Of a stretch of 64,000 bases of DNA, positions 52,937 through 62,456 are shown one piece after another. The position numbers and the translations under genes were made by a program. The notes below the pieces were generated by a model. It worked only from the letters and a program-made list of their open reading frames with translations, made no database searches and was not told the DNA's origin. Position 1 is the first letter of the stretch. Each line of letters opens with the position of its first letter. This DNA is from Psychromicrobium silvestre (GTDB taxonomy: Bacteria; Actinomycetota; Actinomycetes; Actinomycetales; Micrococcaceae), in contig NZ_JACBYQ010000001.1 of assembly GCF_013408295.1 (NCBI RefSeq), positions 868,001 through 932,000 of the forward strand, read 5' to 3'.

Positions 52937-55339
52937 TCAGGCACCCACGTAGGCTGCGAGGTGCTCAGCCGTGAGGGTTGAACGGGCCGCGACCAGCTCG
53001 GCCGGGGTACCCTCAAAAACGACCTTACCGCCGTCGTGCCCGGCTCCCGGACCTAAGTCAATAATCCAGTCGGCATGTGCCATGACCGCCTGATGGTGTT
53101 CAATCACGATGACCGATTTGCCCGATTCCACCAGCCGGTCAAGCAGACTCAAAAGTTGTTCGACGTCGGCCAGGTGAAGACCCGTGGTCGGCTCATCGAG
53201 CACGTACACGCCGCCCTTCTCCCCCATCCGAGTGGCCAGCTTGAGTCGCTGCCGCTCGCCGCCGGAGAGGGTGGAAAGCGGCTGACCGATGCTGAGATAG
53301 CCGAGGCCTACGTCGACTAGGCGCCGCAGAATGGCATGGGCCGCCGGGATTTTGGCCGCACCCTTACCGAAGAAATCCTCCGCTTCGACCACCGACATGG
53401 CCAGCACCTCGTTAATGTCCTTGGCGGTATCCTCGTCACCGAGTTTGTACTCCAGCACCTCGGCGCGGAATCCCTTACTTTCACACTCCTCGCAGGGCGT
53501 CTCGACGGTATCCATGAAACCAAGATCGGTGGAGATGACCCCGGCACCCTTACAGACCGGGCAGGCACCTTCGGAGTTCGCGCTGAAGAGCGAGGCCTTC
53601 ACGCCGTTCGCCTTGGCGAAGGCTTTGCGAATCGGCTCCAGCAGGCCGGTGTAAGTCGCCGGGCTACTGCGCCGATTGCCCTTAATCGCGCCCTGATCGA
53701 TAGAGACCACCTCTTCACGATGATCCAGCGAGCCGTGAATCAGTGAACTCTTGCCGGAACCCGCAACCCCGGTGATCACCACCAGCACGCCGAGCGGCAC
53801 ATCGACATCGACATTCTGCAGATTATGCGACTTTGCGCCCCGGATTTCGATGGCTCCCTTGCTGGAACGCACCGAGGATTTCAGCTGCGCCCGATCATCG
53901 AGGTGGCGACCGGTGAGCGTACCGCTGGCTCGCAGTCCCTCAAGGGTGCCCTGGAAACAGATCTCACCGCCGGCCGTGCCTGCACGCGGGCCAAGGTCCA
54001 CCACGTGATCGGCAATGGCGATGGCTTCGGGCTTGTGCTCCACCACAAGCACCGTATTGCCCTTATCCCGCAGTCTCAGCAGCAGATCGTTCATTCGCTG
54101 GATGTCATGCGGATGCAGGCCAATGGTCGGCTCGTCGAAAACGTAGGTGATATCCGTGAGCGAGGAGCCGAGGTGACGAATCATTTTGGTGCGCTGCGCC
54201 TCGCCGCCCGAAAGGGTTCCGGAGGGGCGATCGAGCGAGAGGTAGCCGAGGCCGATATTTACAAAAGAATCAAGCAGCGCCAATAAGTTCGCCAAGAGCG
54301 GCGCCACCGACGGTTCTTTGACTCCCCGCGCCCAGTTGGCCAGATCGCTGATCTGCATGGCGCAGGCATCGGCAATGCTGATCCCGGCGATCTTCGAGGA
54401 ACGGGCGCCTTCGCTGAGCCTGGTGCCGCCGCATTCGGGACAGGAGATAAAGGTGACGGCTCGCTCCACGAAGGCACGGATATGGGGCTGCATTGCCTCC
54501 TTATCCTTGGAGAGCATCGACTTCTGGACCTTGGGAATCAAGCCTTCATAGGTCATGTTGATGTCCCCGACCTTGACCTTGACCGGCTCCTTGAAAAGGA
54601 AGTCTTGGAGTTCCTTCTCGGTATAGTCCCGGATCGCTTTATTCGGATCGAGGAAGCCGGAACCGGTGAAGATCTTTACACCCCAGCCATCCGCCGTGTA
54701 ACCGGGAATGGTCAGCGCTCCCTCATTAAGGGACTTGGAATCGTCATAGAGCTGTCCGCGATCGATGTCATTCACGGTGCCCATGCCTTCGCAGCGGGGG
54801 CACATGCCACCGGTAATGCTGAAGCTGCGGCGTTCCTTCACCGTCTTACCGGCTTTTTCCAGAGTGACCGCACCGGCCCCGCTAATCGAGGGCACGTTGA
54901 AGGAGAACGCGTTCGGTGAGCCGACGTGCGGCTGCCCCAGTCGACTGAAGAGCATCCGCAACATGGCATTGGCATCGGTGACCGTGCCGACCGTGGAACG
55001 AGAGTTCGAGCCCATCCGCTCCTGATCGACGATGATCGCGGTGGTCAGCCCGCCAAGCACGTCGACGTCCGGGCGGGCGAGCGTTGGCATGAAGCTCTGG
55101 ATGAAGGTGCTGTAGGTCTCGTTGATCATTCGCTGCGATTCGGCCGCAATGGTAGCGAACACAAGCGAACTTTTACCGGAGCCGGAGACGCCGGTAAAAA
55201 CAGTCAGTCGTCGCTTCGGAATCTCAAGGCTCACGTCCTTGAGATTGTTCACCCGCGCGCCCTGCACCCGGATCAGGTCGTGACTATCGGCGGCTTCCAG
55301 CTCAGAGGACTGCGAGTCCGTTCCGGTGTCCTGGCTCAT
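52937..55339 (-). CDS. UvrA-like ABC ATPase (UvrA2/DrrC class)
   Basis: At 800 residues this is shorter than housekeeping UvrA (about 950). It has two ABC ATPase units: GVSGSGKSSLVF (50-61) with SGGEAQRTKMIRHLGSSLTDITYVFDEPTIGL, and GVAGSGKSSLIHGSL with LSGGERQRLKLATRMGEKGGVYVLDEPTTGL. Zinc fingers CPRCEGMG and CPVCKGAG...CEECESKGF remain, but the UvrB-interaction domain is reduced or absent. Such class III UvrA proteins (including Streptomyces DrrC) are linked to resistance to DNA-intercalating drugs rather than nucleotide excision repair. It is transcribed towards ilvE, with about 159 nt between. Confidence 0.85.
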   Translation of the reverse strand: MSQDTGTDSQSSELEAADSHDLIRVQGARVNNLKDVSLEIPKRRLTVFTGVSGSGKSSLVFATIAAESQRMINETYSTFIQSFMPTLARPDVDVLGGLTTAIIVDQERMGSNSRSTVGTVTDANAMLRMLFSRLGQPHVGSPNAFSFNVPSISGAGAVTLEKAGKTVKERRSFSITGGMCPRCEGMGTVNDIDRGQLYDDSKSLNEGALTIPGYTADGWGVKIFTGSGFLDPNKAIRDYTEKELQDFLFKEPVKVKVGDINMTYEGLIPKVQKSMLSKDKEAMQPHIRAFVERAVTFISCPECGGTRLSEGARSSKIAGISIADACAMQISDLANWARGVKEPSVAPLLANLLALLDSFVNIGLGYLSLDRPSGTLSGGEAQRTKMIRHLGSSLTDITYVFDEPTIGLHPHDIQRMNDLLLRLRDKGNTVLVVEHKPEAIAIADHVVDLGPRAGTAGGEICFQGTLEGLRASGTLTGRHLDDRAQLKSSVRSSKGAIEIRGAKSHNLQNVDVDVPLGVLVVITGVAGSGKSSLIHGSLDHREEVVSIDQGAIKGNRRSSPATYTGLLEPIRKAFAKANGVKASLFSANSEGACPVCKGAGVISTDLGFMDTVETPCEECESKGFRAEVLEYKLGDEDTAKDINEVLAMSVVEAEDFFGKGAAKIPAAHAILRRLVDVGLGYLSIGQPLSTLSGGERQRLKLATRMGEKGGVYVLDEPTTGLHLADVEQLLSLLDRLVESGKSVIVIEHHQAVMAHADWIIDLGPGAGHDGGKVVFEGTPAELVAARSTLTAEHLAAYVGA

Positions 55340-55447
55340 CGTGTTTCTCTCCTCTGGGCGGGGCCGGATTTACCAACCCGGTCGCGGCAACGATCATGGT
55401 CCATCCTAGTGGCCGCGCCCATCACGATGATTCTAGGCGAAGTACCC

Positions 55448-56503
55448 CTAACCGAGGCGAGCCAACACCGCATCGCCGATTTGCGCCGTCGTGCGCTGGC
55501 CCAGCGAAGCACGCCCCGCAATGTCCGCCTCCACTGCGGTCTCAATCCTGGCGGCCAGCTCCGGCTGTCCGAGATGATCCAGCAAAAGCGCAGCCGAAAG
55601 AATTGCCGCACTGGGATCAGCTTTCTGCTGCCCCGCGATATCCGGAGCGGAGCCGTGCACCGGCTCAAACATGCTCGGTGCGCTGCGATCCATATTGAGG
55701 TTCCCGGAAGCAGCCAAGCCGATGCCGCCGCTAATCGCCGCGGCCAGATCGGTCAGGATGTCCCCGAAGAGATTGTCCGTGACAATGACATCAAAACGAG
55801 CCGGATCGGTGACCAGGAAGATGGTGGCGGCATCGACGTGCAAGTAGTCGACCGCCACCTCCGGGTATTCTGCGGCAATGGCTTCTACCGTGCGCTTCCA
55901 GAGATGTCCTGAATAGACCAAAACATTGTGCTTGTGCACGTAGGTGAGCTTTTTCCGCTCACTCTGAGCGGCACGACGGAAGGCGTCCCGCACCACTCGC
56001 TGCACACCGAAAGCGGTATTGACAGAGACCTCGGTGGCAATCTCCTCCCCTGTGCCAACGCGCAGTGCGCCACCGTTGCCGACATAAGGACCTTCGGTGC
56101 CTTCCCGGACGACGACGAAATCCACCACACCGGGAGCTGCCAACGGGCTTGACACTCCTGGATAGAGCTTCGATGGGCGCAGATTCACATAGTGGTCCAG
56201 GCTGAACCGCAGCTTGAGCAGCAGCTCGCGTTCGATCAGTCCGGAGGGAATCCGGGTGTCCCCCGGCGCGGCGCCCACCGCGCCAAAGAGGATGGCATCG
56301 TGCTGACGAATCGCAGCGAGCGTCTCCTCCGGCAGAGTCTCCCCGGTGCGCAGCCAGTGTTCGGCACCGAGGGTGTACTCGGTCAGTTTCAATTCCAGAT
56401 CGGTTTGGCTGGCGACAGCCTTGAGGATCTTGACTGCCTCGGTCACCACCTCCGGTCCAATTCCGTCGCCGGGAATGACTGCCAGATCAATCGATGTGCT
56501 CAT
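55448..56503 (-). CDS. leuB: 3-isopropylmalate dehydrogenase
   Basis: Oxidative decarboxylation of 3-isopropylmalate to 2-oxoisocaproate in leucine synthesis. About 351 residues. Motifs: [19 protein letters not shown] at the start, [22 protein letters not shown] (substrate arginines), [53 protein letters not shown] and [22 protein letters not shown] (NAD-binding). I start at [14 protein letters not shown]; longer in-frame starts exist but are not conserved, though the ribosome binding site GGAAGG is tight against this ATG. Divergent from the histidine kinase. Confidence 0.97.
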   Translation of the reverse strand: MSTSIDLAVIPGDGIGPEVVTEAVKILKAVASQTDLELKLTEYTLGAEHWLRTGETLPEETLAAIRQHDAILFGAVGAAPGDTRIPSGLIERELLLKLRFSLDHYVNLRPSKLYPGVSSPLAAPGVVDFVVVREGTEGPYVGNGGALRVGTGEEIATEVSVNTAFGVQRVVRDAFRRAAQSERKKLTYVHKHNVLVYSGHLWKRTVEAIAAEYPEVAVDYLHVDAATIFLVTDPARFDVIVTDNLFGDILTDLAAAISGGIGLAASGNLNMDRSAPSMFEPVHGSAPDIAGQQKADPSAAILSAALLLDHLGQPELAARIETAVEADIAGRASLGQRTTAQIGDAVLARLG

Positions 56504-56640
56504 CCTTCCAGGGTAATGAGGCATCCAAATGCTGGACAACCTGTCTCACCCTCCGGACAATCTGCGGACAGTTGGCGAAGGTTCCGGAATCAGACCGTGG
56601 CAGGATGCAAGCGGCGGCCGTCAGGCTCTAAGGTCGAAAC

Positions 56641-57831
56641 ATGGTGATGCACAGGGTCTACGAGTGGTTCCGCACTCATCATTTCATCGTGGACATCACC
56701 GTCACCTGCCTGCTCTGGTTAGCCTTGGCCTTTTTCCCGAGCTCAGAGCTGGGAATCACGGTGTTTTTCGCCACCTTGCTGATCGCGCCGCTTATCTGGC
56801 GACGCACCCGCCCCGTGCTGGCCGGCAGCATTATTGCGGCAGCCGCTATTTTGCAGTGGGCTCTCGACATCACCCCGATGCCCGCCGATCTTGGCGTGAT
56901 CCTGGTGGTCTACGCTCTTGCGGCCTTTGCCCCGCGCTGGGCTAGCCTCTGCGGTCTCAGCCTAGCATTATTAGGTGGCGCGATGCTGGTTACTCGCTAT
57001 TACCTCTACCTCGGCCTCGACACCAGCACTTTCACCATTGCAAATCTGCCTTATGCGGTCATCCTAATGATTCTGGTCTGGGTGCTGGTGCTCTTCGCCT
57101 GGACCTTTGGGGATCTCACTCGAACCCGCAGGCTACGCGAACAAGGACTGGAGGACAGGGCTCAACGACTGGAAATTGAGCAGCAACAGGAGCGTGCCCT
57201 GGCCGCGAGTGATGAAAGAGCACATATCGCCCGCGAAATGCACGACATCGTGGCCCATTCGCTCTCCGTCATCATCACCCAGGCCGACGGCGGCCGTTAC
57301 GCTGCCGAACAAGACCCGAAGATCGCTACCGAAACCCTGCGCACCATCGCGGAAACCGGGCGAAACTCACTGCGCGAAATGCGTCGCTTACTTGGCGTGC
57401 TACGTGGTGACGAAGAAGCCTCTACCAGGCCGCTCCCGGGCCTGGGAGATATCGATGAGTTGCTGCTCGGCTTTCGCTCCTCGGGGCTATCCGTCGAGCT
57501 GAATCAGCTGGGCCAGGCTCGCAGACAGCTCCCCGCCGGAGCAGAGCTGACCGCCTATCGAGTGGTCCAGGAAGCGCTCACCAATGTGCTCAAACACGCC
57601 GGTCCGCGAGCGCACAGCACGGTAAGTCTGAACTGGCAGTCGCGCGGGCTATCCATCTCGGTGCTCGACGACGGTCGCGGAGCCGCCGCCGACCCGCCCA
57701 GCTCCGGGGGCGGAAACGGTCTGCTCGGCATGCGCGAGCGGGTCAAGCTCTACGATGGAACCCTGGAAGCAAAGCCCCAGACCGGTGGCGGCTTCCAAGT
57801 CGCCGCATTCATTCCCTATACCGAAGCCTGA
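56641..57831 (+). CDS. Sensor histidine kinase (NarL-partner, HisKA_3 type)
   Basis: The 396-residue kinase has an N-terminal membrane part of about four to five helices (residues about 15-150) without a large extracellular domain. A short coiled coil follows, then the HisKA_3 dimerisation helix ERAHIAREMHDIVAHSLSVIITQADG with the phospho-acceptor His in EMHD. The HATPase_c domain (VLDDGRGAAADPP; GNGLLGMRERVKLY) is complete. The small sensor part suits intramembrane sensing of envelope stress or antimicrobial peptides. It is 22 nt upstream of its response regulator and close to an ABC exporter, which it probably controls. Confidence 0.92.
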   Translation: MVMHRVYEWFRTHHFIVDITVTCLLWLALAFFPSSELGITVFFATLLIAPLIWRRTRPVLAGSIIAAAAILQWALDITPMPADLGVILVVYALAAFAPRWASLCGLSLALLGGAMLVTRYYLYLGLDTSTFTIANLPYAVILMILVWVLVLFAWTFGDLTRTRRLREQGLEDRAQRLEIEQQQERALAASDERAHIAREMHDIVAHSLSVIITQADGGRYAAEQDPKIATETLRTIAETGRNSLREMRRLLGVLRGDEEASTRPLPGLGDIDELLLGFRSSGLSVELNQLGQARRQLPAGAELTAYRVVQEALTNVLKHAGPRAHSTVSLNWQSRGLSISVLDDGRGAAADPPSSGGGNGLLGMRERVKLYDGTLEAKPQTGGGFQVAAFIPYTEA

Positions 57832-57853
57832 TCCAGCTAGCAACGAGGCATTG

Positions 57854-58579
57854 ATGACCGATACCGCAGAAAACACCGCCAATGCCGGGATCAAGGTTGC
57901 CCTGGTGGACGATCAGCAATTGGTCCGCTCCGGCTTCACCATGCTGATCAATTCGCAGCCCGATCTCGAGGTCGTTCTGCAGGCCGGGAACGGTAGGGAT
58001 GCCCTCACCGCGCTGACAGCGAGCGCCGCCGACGTCGTACTGATGGACGTGCGGATGCCCGGAATGGACGGCATCGAAACCACCCGCAAACTGATGGAGC
58101 GGGTGCGTTCGGCACCTGACGGTTCCCGCTTGGCCGGACTCAAGATCGTGGTGCTGACTACTTTCGATTTGGACGAGTACGCGCTAGCCGCCATTCAGGC
58201 CGGCGCCAGTGGCTTCCTACTCAAGGACGCGCCACCGGAGGAACTATTGGAAGCGATCCGCACCGTCTATCGCGGCGACGCCGTTATTGCCCCCTCCACC
58301 ACACGTCGGCTGCTGGACCATGTGGCTCCCTTACTCAGCGCCCCGAGCGCTGCCAAGGATGAACACCAGCAAGCTGTGCAGCGCCTGACCGCGCGGGAAC
58401 ACGAGGTTTTCCTGTTGATTGCCCAGGGCTATTCCAATCCGGAGATCGCCAGTAGCCTCTTCCTCTCCGAGGCGACCGTGAAGACCCACGTTGGACATAT
58501 TTTGAGCAAACTCAGTGCCCGGGATCGAGTGCAGATTGTGGTCATCGCCTACGAGACCGGTGTGGTTACCCCGAGCTAG
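57854..58579 (+). CDS. NarL/LuxR-family response regulator
   Basis: The 241-residue regulator has a receiver domain (IKVALVDDQQLVRSGF; phospho-acceptor Asp in DVVLMDVRMPGMDG; KIVVLTTFDLDEYALAAIQAGASGFLLKDAPPEEL) and a C-terminal LuxR-type HTH (LTAREHEVFLLIAQGYSNPEIASSLFLSEATVKTHVGHILSKL). All three acidic/lysine receiver residues are present, unlike the atypical orphan at 15 kb. The start is ATG at 57854; the longer frame upstream is the out-of-frame end of the kinase gene. Co-transcribed with the kinase. Confidence 0.93.
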   Translation: MTDTAENTANAGIKVALVDDQQLVRSGFTMLINSQPDLEVVLQAGNGRDALTALTASAADVVLMDVRMPGMDGIETTRKLMERVRSAPDGSRLAGLKIVVLTTFDLDEYALAAIQAGASGFLLKDAPPEELLEAIRTVYRGDAVIAPSTTRRLLDHVAPLLSAPSAAKDEHQQAVQRLTAREHEVFLLIAQGYSNPEIASSLFLSEATVKTHVGHILSKLSARDRVQIVVIAYETGVVTPS

Positions 58580-58695
58580 GCGTGCTCAGACCCGTGGCCT
58601 CTCATACCCTGGGCTGAGGCTCACCGCTCTGGAGCTGACCGGAATCATTCCCTGGCCCGATTCCCTCGCTATCGAGCCGTCGGTACCGTCGAAGT

Positions 58696-59469
58696 ATGAC
58701 CACTTTGACTGATACTCACTCCTCGGGGCCAGAAGGCGTCGCTACCGGCACGGCCGTTTCAGCACGCGGCCTGAACAAGAACTATGGCCGGGGCGAGACC
58801 GCAGTGACGGCCCTGCAAAATGTTGATGTCGATTTCGCCTCCGGCCGTTTCACCGCCATTATGGGCCCCTCCGGTAGCGGCAAATCGACCCTGATGCACT
58901 GCCTGGCAGGCCTCGACACGGTGGACGCTGGCAGCATTACCATGGCCGGAACGGATCTCACCAAACTCAATGATGCTCAGCTCACCGCGCTGCGCCGGGA
59001 CCGAATCGGCTTCATCTTCCAAGCCTTCAATCTGGTCCCTACCCTGACGGCTGAGCAGAACATCACCCTCCCGGTTGCCCTCGCCAATGGCACCGTAGAC
59101 CGCGAGTGGTTTGATTTCGTCACCACAACACTGGGCTTGACCGATCGGTTGACGCATCGGCCACACCAGCTCTCCGGCGGCCAGCAGCAGCGAGTCGCGG
59201 TAGCCCGCGCCCTACTGACTCGTCCCGAGGTGATCTTCGCTGATGAGCCCACCGGCAATCTGGACTCGCGAGTGGGTGCCGAGGTGCTTGGCATGCTGCG
59301 CCGAGCCGCCCAAGAGATGGGGCAGAGCATTATTATGGTCACTCACGATCCGCTGGCCGCATCCTATGCGGATCGGGTGGTGCTCTTGAGCGACGGCAAA
59401 CTGGTGGGCGATCTAAGCAACCCCACCCCAGAGACCGTGCTGGCTGCGCTGGCCAAATTGGGTGCCTGA
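58696..59469 (+). CDS. ABC transporter ATP-binding protein (LolD/MacB type)
   Basis: The 257-residue ATPase has Walker A GPSGSGKST (57-65), Q-loop FIFQAFNLVPTLTAEQNI, signature LSGGQQQRVAVARALL, and Walker B VIFADEPTG followed by NLDSRVG and the switch His of MVTHDP. The start is the ATG behind a weak site; the first ~20 residues are a non-conserved Ser/Thr/Gly tail. Its stop overlaps the next gene region by 0-1 nt. It pairs with the FtsX-type permease downstream, a MacB/LolCD-like exporter of peptides or lipids, and lies 116 nt after the two-component system. Confidence 0.93.
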   Translation: MTTLTDTHSSGPEGVATGTAVSARGLNKNYGRGETAVTALQNVDVDFASGRFTAIMGPSGSGKSTLMHCLAGLDTVDAGSITMAGTDLTKLNDAQLTALRRDRIGFIFQAFNLVPTLTAEQNITLPVALANGTVDREWFDFVTTTLGLTDRLTHRPHQLSGGQQQRVAVARALLTRPEVIFADEPTGNLDSRVGAEVLGMLRRAAQEMGQSIIMVTHDPLAASYADRVVLLSDGKLVGDLSNPTPETVLAALAKLGA

Positions 59470-59470
59470 G

Positions 59471-61912
59471 ATGCTCCAGGTAGCCCTTGCTCAAGTCAAA
59501 ACACATTCCCGGCGCTTTATCGCCATCGGACTTGCCGTGATGCTCGCCGTCGGATTTCTGGTGGCCACCCTACTGGTTGGCAGTTCCACTCAAGCAACTC
59601 TGAAAGCCAGCGTCGGGCAGTCCTTCAATAAGGCCGATGCCGTCGTTTCCTCGACTAACTACGAACAGCCACTCAATCAAAAGGCGTACGACGCCGTGAA
59701 GCAGCTACCCGGAGTCAGCTCAAGTTTCGCTCAGATCAATGCACCGGTAGAGGCCAGTACGACCGCGGGAAGCTTCAACGCCGTATTGCAGAACACCTCC
59801 CAGGACCTCTCGCTGGAATCAGCCGTCCTGAGCTCGGGAAGCCTGCCCGGCAGCCCCACCCAGGTGGCGATCGATGAGAAAACCGCGGAGCGTCAGCAGG
59901 TGAAGCTCGGGGGGAACCTCACCCTGAGCAATTCGAAGGGCCAGAAACTCGAAGTCACGGTGAGCGGCTTATTCAAGCCGAGCAATGACCCGCATAGTTC
60001 CGGAGCGGGTCAGATGTTGGCTCCACTGGCCACCGTAACTCCGTTGGCGACCAGCCCGCTGAGCTTCACCACAATTCAACTCAAACTGGCTTCACCGCTT
60101 GACCAGAACAGCCGGACCGCCATTCAGCAGGCCGTCGAGGCGAGCGGTTTCAAAAACATCACGGTCCTCACCGCGGACGAACAGACCACGGAAACCATGA
60201 AGGGAATGACCGGTGGAACCGATGTGCTCACCGTCGTGCTCTTGGCCTTCGCCGCAATAGCGCTGATTGTCGCGGCCCTCGTAGTAGCCAATACCTTCGC
60301 AGTGCTGGTCGCCCAACGCACCCGTGAACTCGCCCTGCTGCGTTGCGTCGGCGCCAGTAAGAGTCAGATTCGAAATTCTGTGCTGGTTGAAGCGCTCTTA
60401 GTCGGCATCCTGTCCTCGATATTGGGAGTCGCGCTGTCCATTGCCGGGATGGCCGCCCTGGTCTCTTCCCTACGCACTATCCCGGACTACCAGTTCGCTA
60501 CCTTCGCGCTGAATTGGCAGGCTGTGGTGGCTGGGCTCGTGGTGGGCACCTTGCTGACCCTGGTGGCAGCCCTGGTACCCGCCCGGGCCGCGACCGCCGT
60601 CGCGCCCTTGGCTGCTATGCGGCCCGCCGATGACGCTGCACTCAACAACCGTGGCGGACGCACTCGCCTCGTGGTGGGCGGGGTACTCCTGGTCTTCGGC
60701 GGTCTAGCCCTCACCGCGGGCGCGCTGACCTCGAACCTGCTGATCGCGGTACCCGGCGGTGCTGCAAGCTTTATTGGTCTGCTGCTTTGCGCCAATTTGT
60801 TCATCCCAGCTTTGGTTTCCGCGGTGGGTAAGCTCGCCACCCCGGCCGGCGTGCCCGGCAAACTAGCCTCGCTGAACGCGGTGCGGAACCCCAGCCGGAC
60901 GACGGCGACCGCGGCCGCGCTGCTGATCGGCGTCACCTTGGTCTCGATGATGCTCACCGGCGCGGCAACAGCGCGCAGCACCTTCGATTCCAGCCTGGAG
61001 GGACGTTATCCGGTAGATGTCCAGGCGTATGACGGGAAATACACCAGCCAACAACTCGAAGCCGTTAAAGCACTGCAAGGGGTTACTCAAGCGGTGCTGA
61101 TCCCGCTGGTGGGTAAGCTTGGCGGCGAATACTCAGGCACCCCGGTCTACGGTATCTCCTCCGCAGATGCTGCCCTGCTGCTGAGCACTCCGCAGAACCA
61201 GGTGAAGCCGGCCCAGCTGCTGATGCCCAAGGGCACCAAAGCCAGCTCGCTGACCCTGGACTCCGGTAGCAGCCATCAAGATCTGCCCGTGGCCCAGGCC
61301 AGCACGGCTGAGTTCCCGGTGATGGTGAACCTGGGGACGGCTCCCGCACCATCCGGTGCCCTGCAACAGGTGTGGATGAAACTGACTCCAGGGCAGAGCA
61401 CGGATGAGCTGCTGACCCTGCAGAAGAAGATCGCGGCTGCCCTCGGCGTCCAGGACTCCCAGGTTTCCGGCGGGGCCTTGATCAAGGCTGGCTTCAATCA
61501 GGTGATCGATATTCTGCTGCTCGTTGTCACCGGGCTGCTCGCGGTAGCAGTGTTGATCGCCCTGATTGGGGTGGCGAACACACTCTCGCTTTCCGTCTTG
61601 GAACGCACCCGGGAGAACGCGCTGTTACGTGCCCTTGGTCTGAGCCGAGGTGCGCTGCGTGGCATGCTCGCCCTGGAGGCGGTCTTGATCGCCGGGGTCG
61701 CGGCGCTGATCGGAGTGGTCCTGGGCAGCCTTTACGGTTGGCTGGGCACCCAGTCCGCCCTGGGCCCGCTCGGACCGGTGATGCCCAATCTGCCCTGGCT
61801 GCAATTACTTGCAGTACTGCTGATCGCCGCGGTGGCTGGCCTGGCTGCTTCGGTAATCCCGGCCCGAAGAGCCGCCCGGCTCTCGCCGGTTGAGGGCCTG
61901 GCCACCGACTAA
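59471..61912 (+). CDS. ABC transporter permease, FtsX/MacB-like
   Basis: About 813 residues with two FtsX units: N-terminal helix (FIAIGLAVMLAVGFLVATLLVG), a periplasmic/extracellular MacB-PCD domain (about 45-240), three helices near 256-375 (VVLLAFAAIALIVAALVVANTFAVLVAQRTRELALLRCVGAS), then a second extracellular domain and three more helices (about 680-815, IALIGVANTLSLSVLERTRENALLRALG). The NxxxxLVAQRTRELALLR motif is diagnostic for FtsX family. I prefer the ATG at 59471 to the GTG 9 nt upstream. Followed by a tandem repeat and a 34-bp perfect palindrome, probably its terminator. Confidence 0.92.
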   Translation: MLQVALAQVKTHSRRFIAIGLAVMLAVGFLVATLLVGSSTQATLKASVGQSFNKADAVVSSTNYEQPLNQKAYDAVKQLPGVSSSFAQINAPVEASTTAGSFNAVLQNTSQDLSLESAVLSSGSLPGSPTQVAIDEKTAERQQVKLGGNLTLSNSKGQKLEVTVSGLFKPSNDPHSSGAGQMLAPLATVTPLATSPLSFTTIQLKLASPLDQNSRTAIQQAVEASGFKNITVLTADEQTTETMKGMTGGTDVLTVVLLAFAAIALIVAALVVANTFAVLVAQRTRELALLRCVGASKSQIRNSVLVEALLVGILSSILGVALSIAGMAALVSSLRTIPDYQFATFALNWQAVVAGLVVGTLLTLVAALVPARAATAVAPLAAMRPADDAALNNRGGRTRLVVGGVLLVFGGLALTAGALTSNLLIAVPGGAASFIGLLLCANLFIPALVSAVGKLATPAGVPGKLASLNAVRNPSRTTATAAALLIGVTLVSMMLTGAATARSTFDSSLEGRYPVDVQAYDGKYTSQQLEAVKALQGVTQAVLIPLVGKLGGEYSGTPVYGISSADAALLLSTPQNQVKPAQLLMPKGTKASSLTLDSGSSHQDLPVAQASTAEFPVMVNLGTAPAPSGALQQVWMKLTPGQSTDELLTLQKKIAAALGVQDSQVSGGALIKAGFNQVIDILLLVVTGLLAVAVLIALIGVANTLSLSVLERTRENALLRALGLSRGALRGMLALEAVLIAGVAALIGVVLGSLYGWLGTQSALGPLGPVMPNLPWLQLLAVLLIAAVAGLAASVIPARRAARLSPVEGLATD

Positions 61913-61948
61913 TCGGTTGATCGGCTAATCGGTTGATCAACTAATCGG
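61910..61948 (+). repeat. Short tandem repeat at the permease stop codon
   Basis: TAATCGGTTGATC occurs at 61910 and 61926, and TAATCGG again at 61942 (period 16 bp). The first copy includes the TAA stop codon of the permease. Likely replication slippage. Confidence 0.8.
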
Positions 61949-62010
61949 CGCTGAACCCGTTGGCAGCCTACTGGCGTTAACGTAGTGCGCGGTCGTGAGT
62001 ATCGGATGCA

Positions 62011-62044
62011 CCATTGGGGCGTGGCCGCGGCCACGCCCCAATGG
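62011..62044. terminator. 34-bp perfect palindrome, probable terminator
   Basis: The 17-bp arms CCATTGGGGCGTGGCCG (62011-62027) and its exact complement (62028-62044) meet without a spacer. On the plus strand CGTTCTTGG follows, a poor U-tract. It is between the exporter permease and the T7-like pair and would end the first transcript. Confidence 0.7.
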
Positions 62045-62168
62045 CGTTCTTGGACCATATTTTCGTAAGGGATTTCTGTGAGTTGGTTGTCTCTCGGCTG
62101 CTCGACGGTTTACTGTATGTTGTATTGACTATCGTTTGGGTAAAATTCTCGGCGAGTGAGAGAACAAC
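62045..62168 (+). other. Upstream region of the small T7SS-like gene
   Basis: About 124 nt, richer in A+T than the neighbours. GTGAGAGAACAAC precedes the ATG at 62169; GAGAG is a weak ribosome binding site. TTGACT near 62124 is -35-like and TAAAAT follows, but the spacing (10 nt) is too short for a standard promoter. Confidence 0.35.
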
Positions 62169-62456
62169 ATGTCCGATCTGCTAACGAGTACCGCATTCTT
62201 CGAATCCCGTGCGAAGACTGTTCTCGGGGTGTCGGGGGATCTCACTGCTGCCGTCGCCATTCCCGTGATGGACGCCGGTACCGGCGGTTTCGCTCACGCT
62301 GTGGAGGCTGTGAACTCGGCGTTGAAGGATCAGATCGCCGAGGCTCAGGAGCTGTTCTATGCAGCGGCACAGGGCATCCGGTCTGCAGCCCAGTCCTTCA
62401 CTGCTGCGGATCAATCCTTGGCTGGCAAGCTTCCGCACGGGGTGACTTTATCGTGA
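62169..62456 (+). CDS. Small EspC/WXG100-like protein, candidate T7SS partner
   Basis: A 95-residue protein, the size of WXG100/EspC small secreted proteins, with no signal peptide or membrane helix. It appears alpha-helical: helix 1 around residues 5-28 (STAFFESRAKTVLGVSGDL) and a long second helix (AVEAVNSALKDQIAEAQELFYAAAQGIRSAAQSF), ending TAADQSLAGKL. No WXG motif is seen; the end pattern (SFTAADQSLA) recalls the EspC-type ESX family. Its TGA overlaps the GTG of the next gene, so the two are made together and probably bind, as small partners and effectors of type VII secretion do. Confidence 0.7.
   Translation: MSDLLTSTAFFESRAKTVLGVSGDLTAAVAIPVMDAGTGGFAHAVEAVNSALKDQIAEAQELFYAAAQGIRSAAQSFTAADQSLAGKLPHGVTLS

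Noticed and set aside
57755-57853. Upstream extension of the response regulator
   Set aside because: It is the out-of-frame end of the histidine kinase; the family start and a spaced ATG are at 57854.
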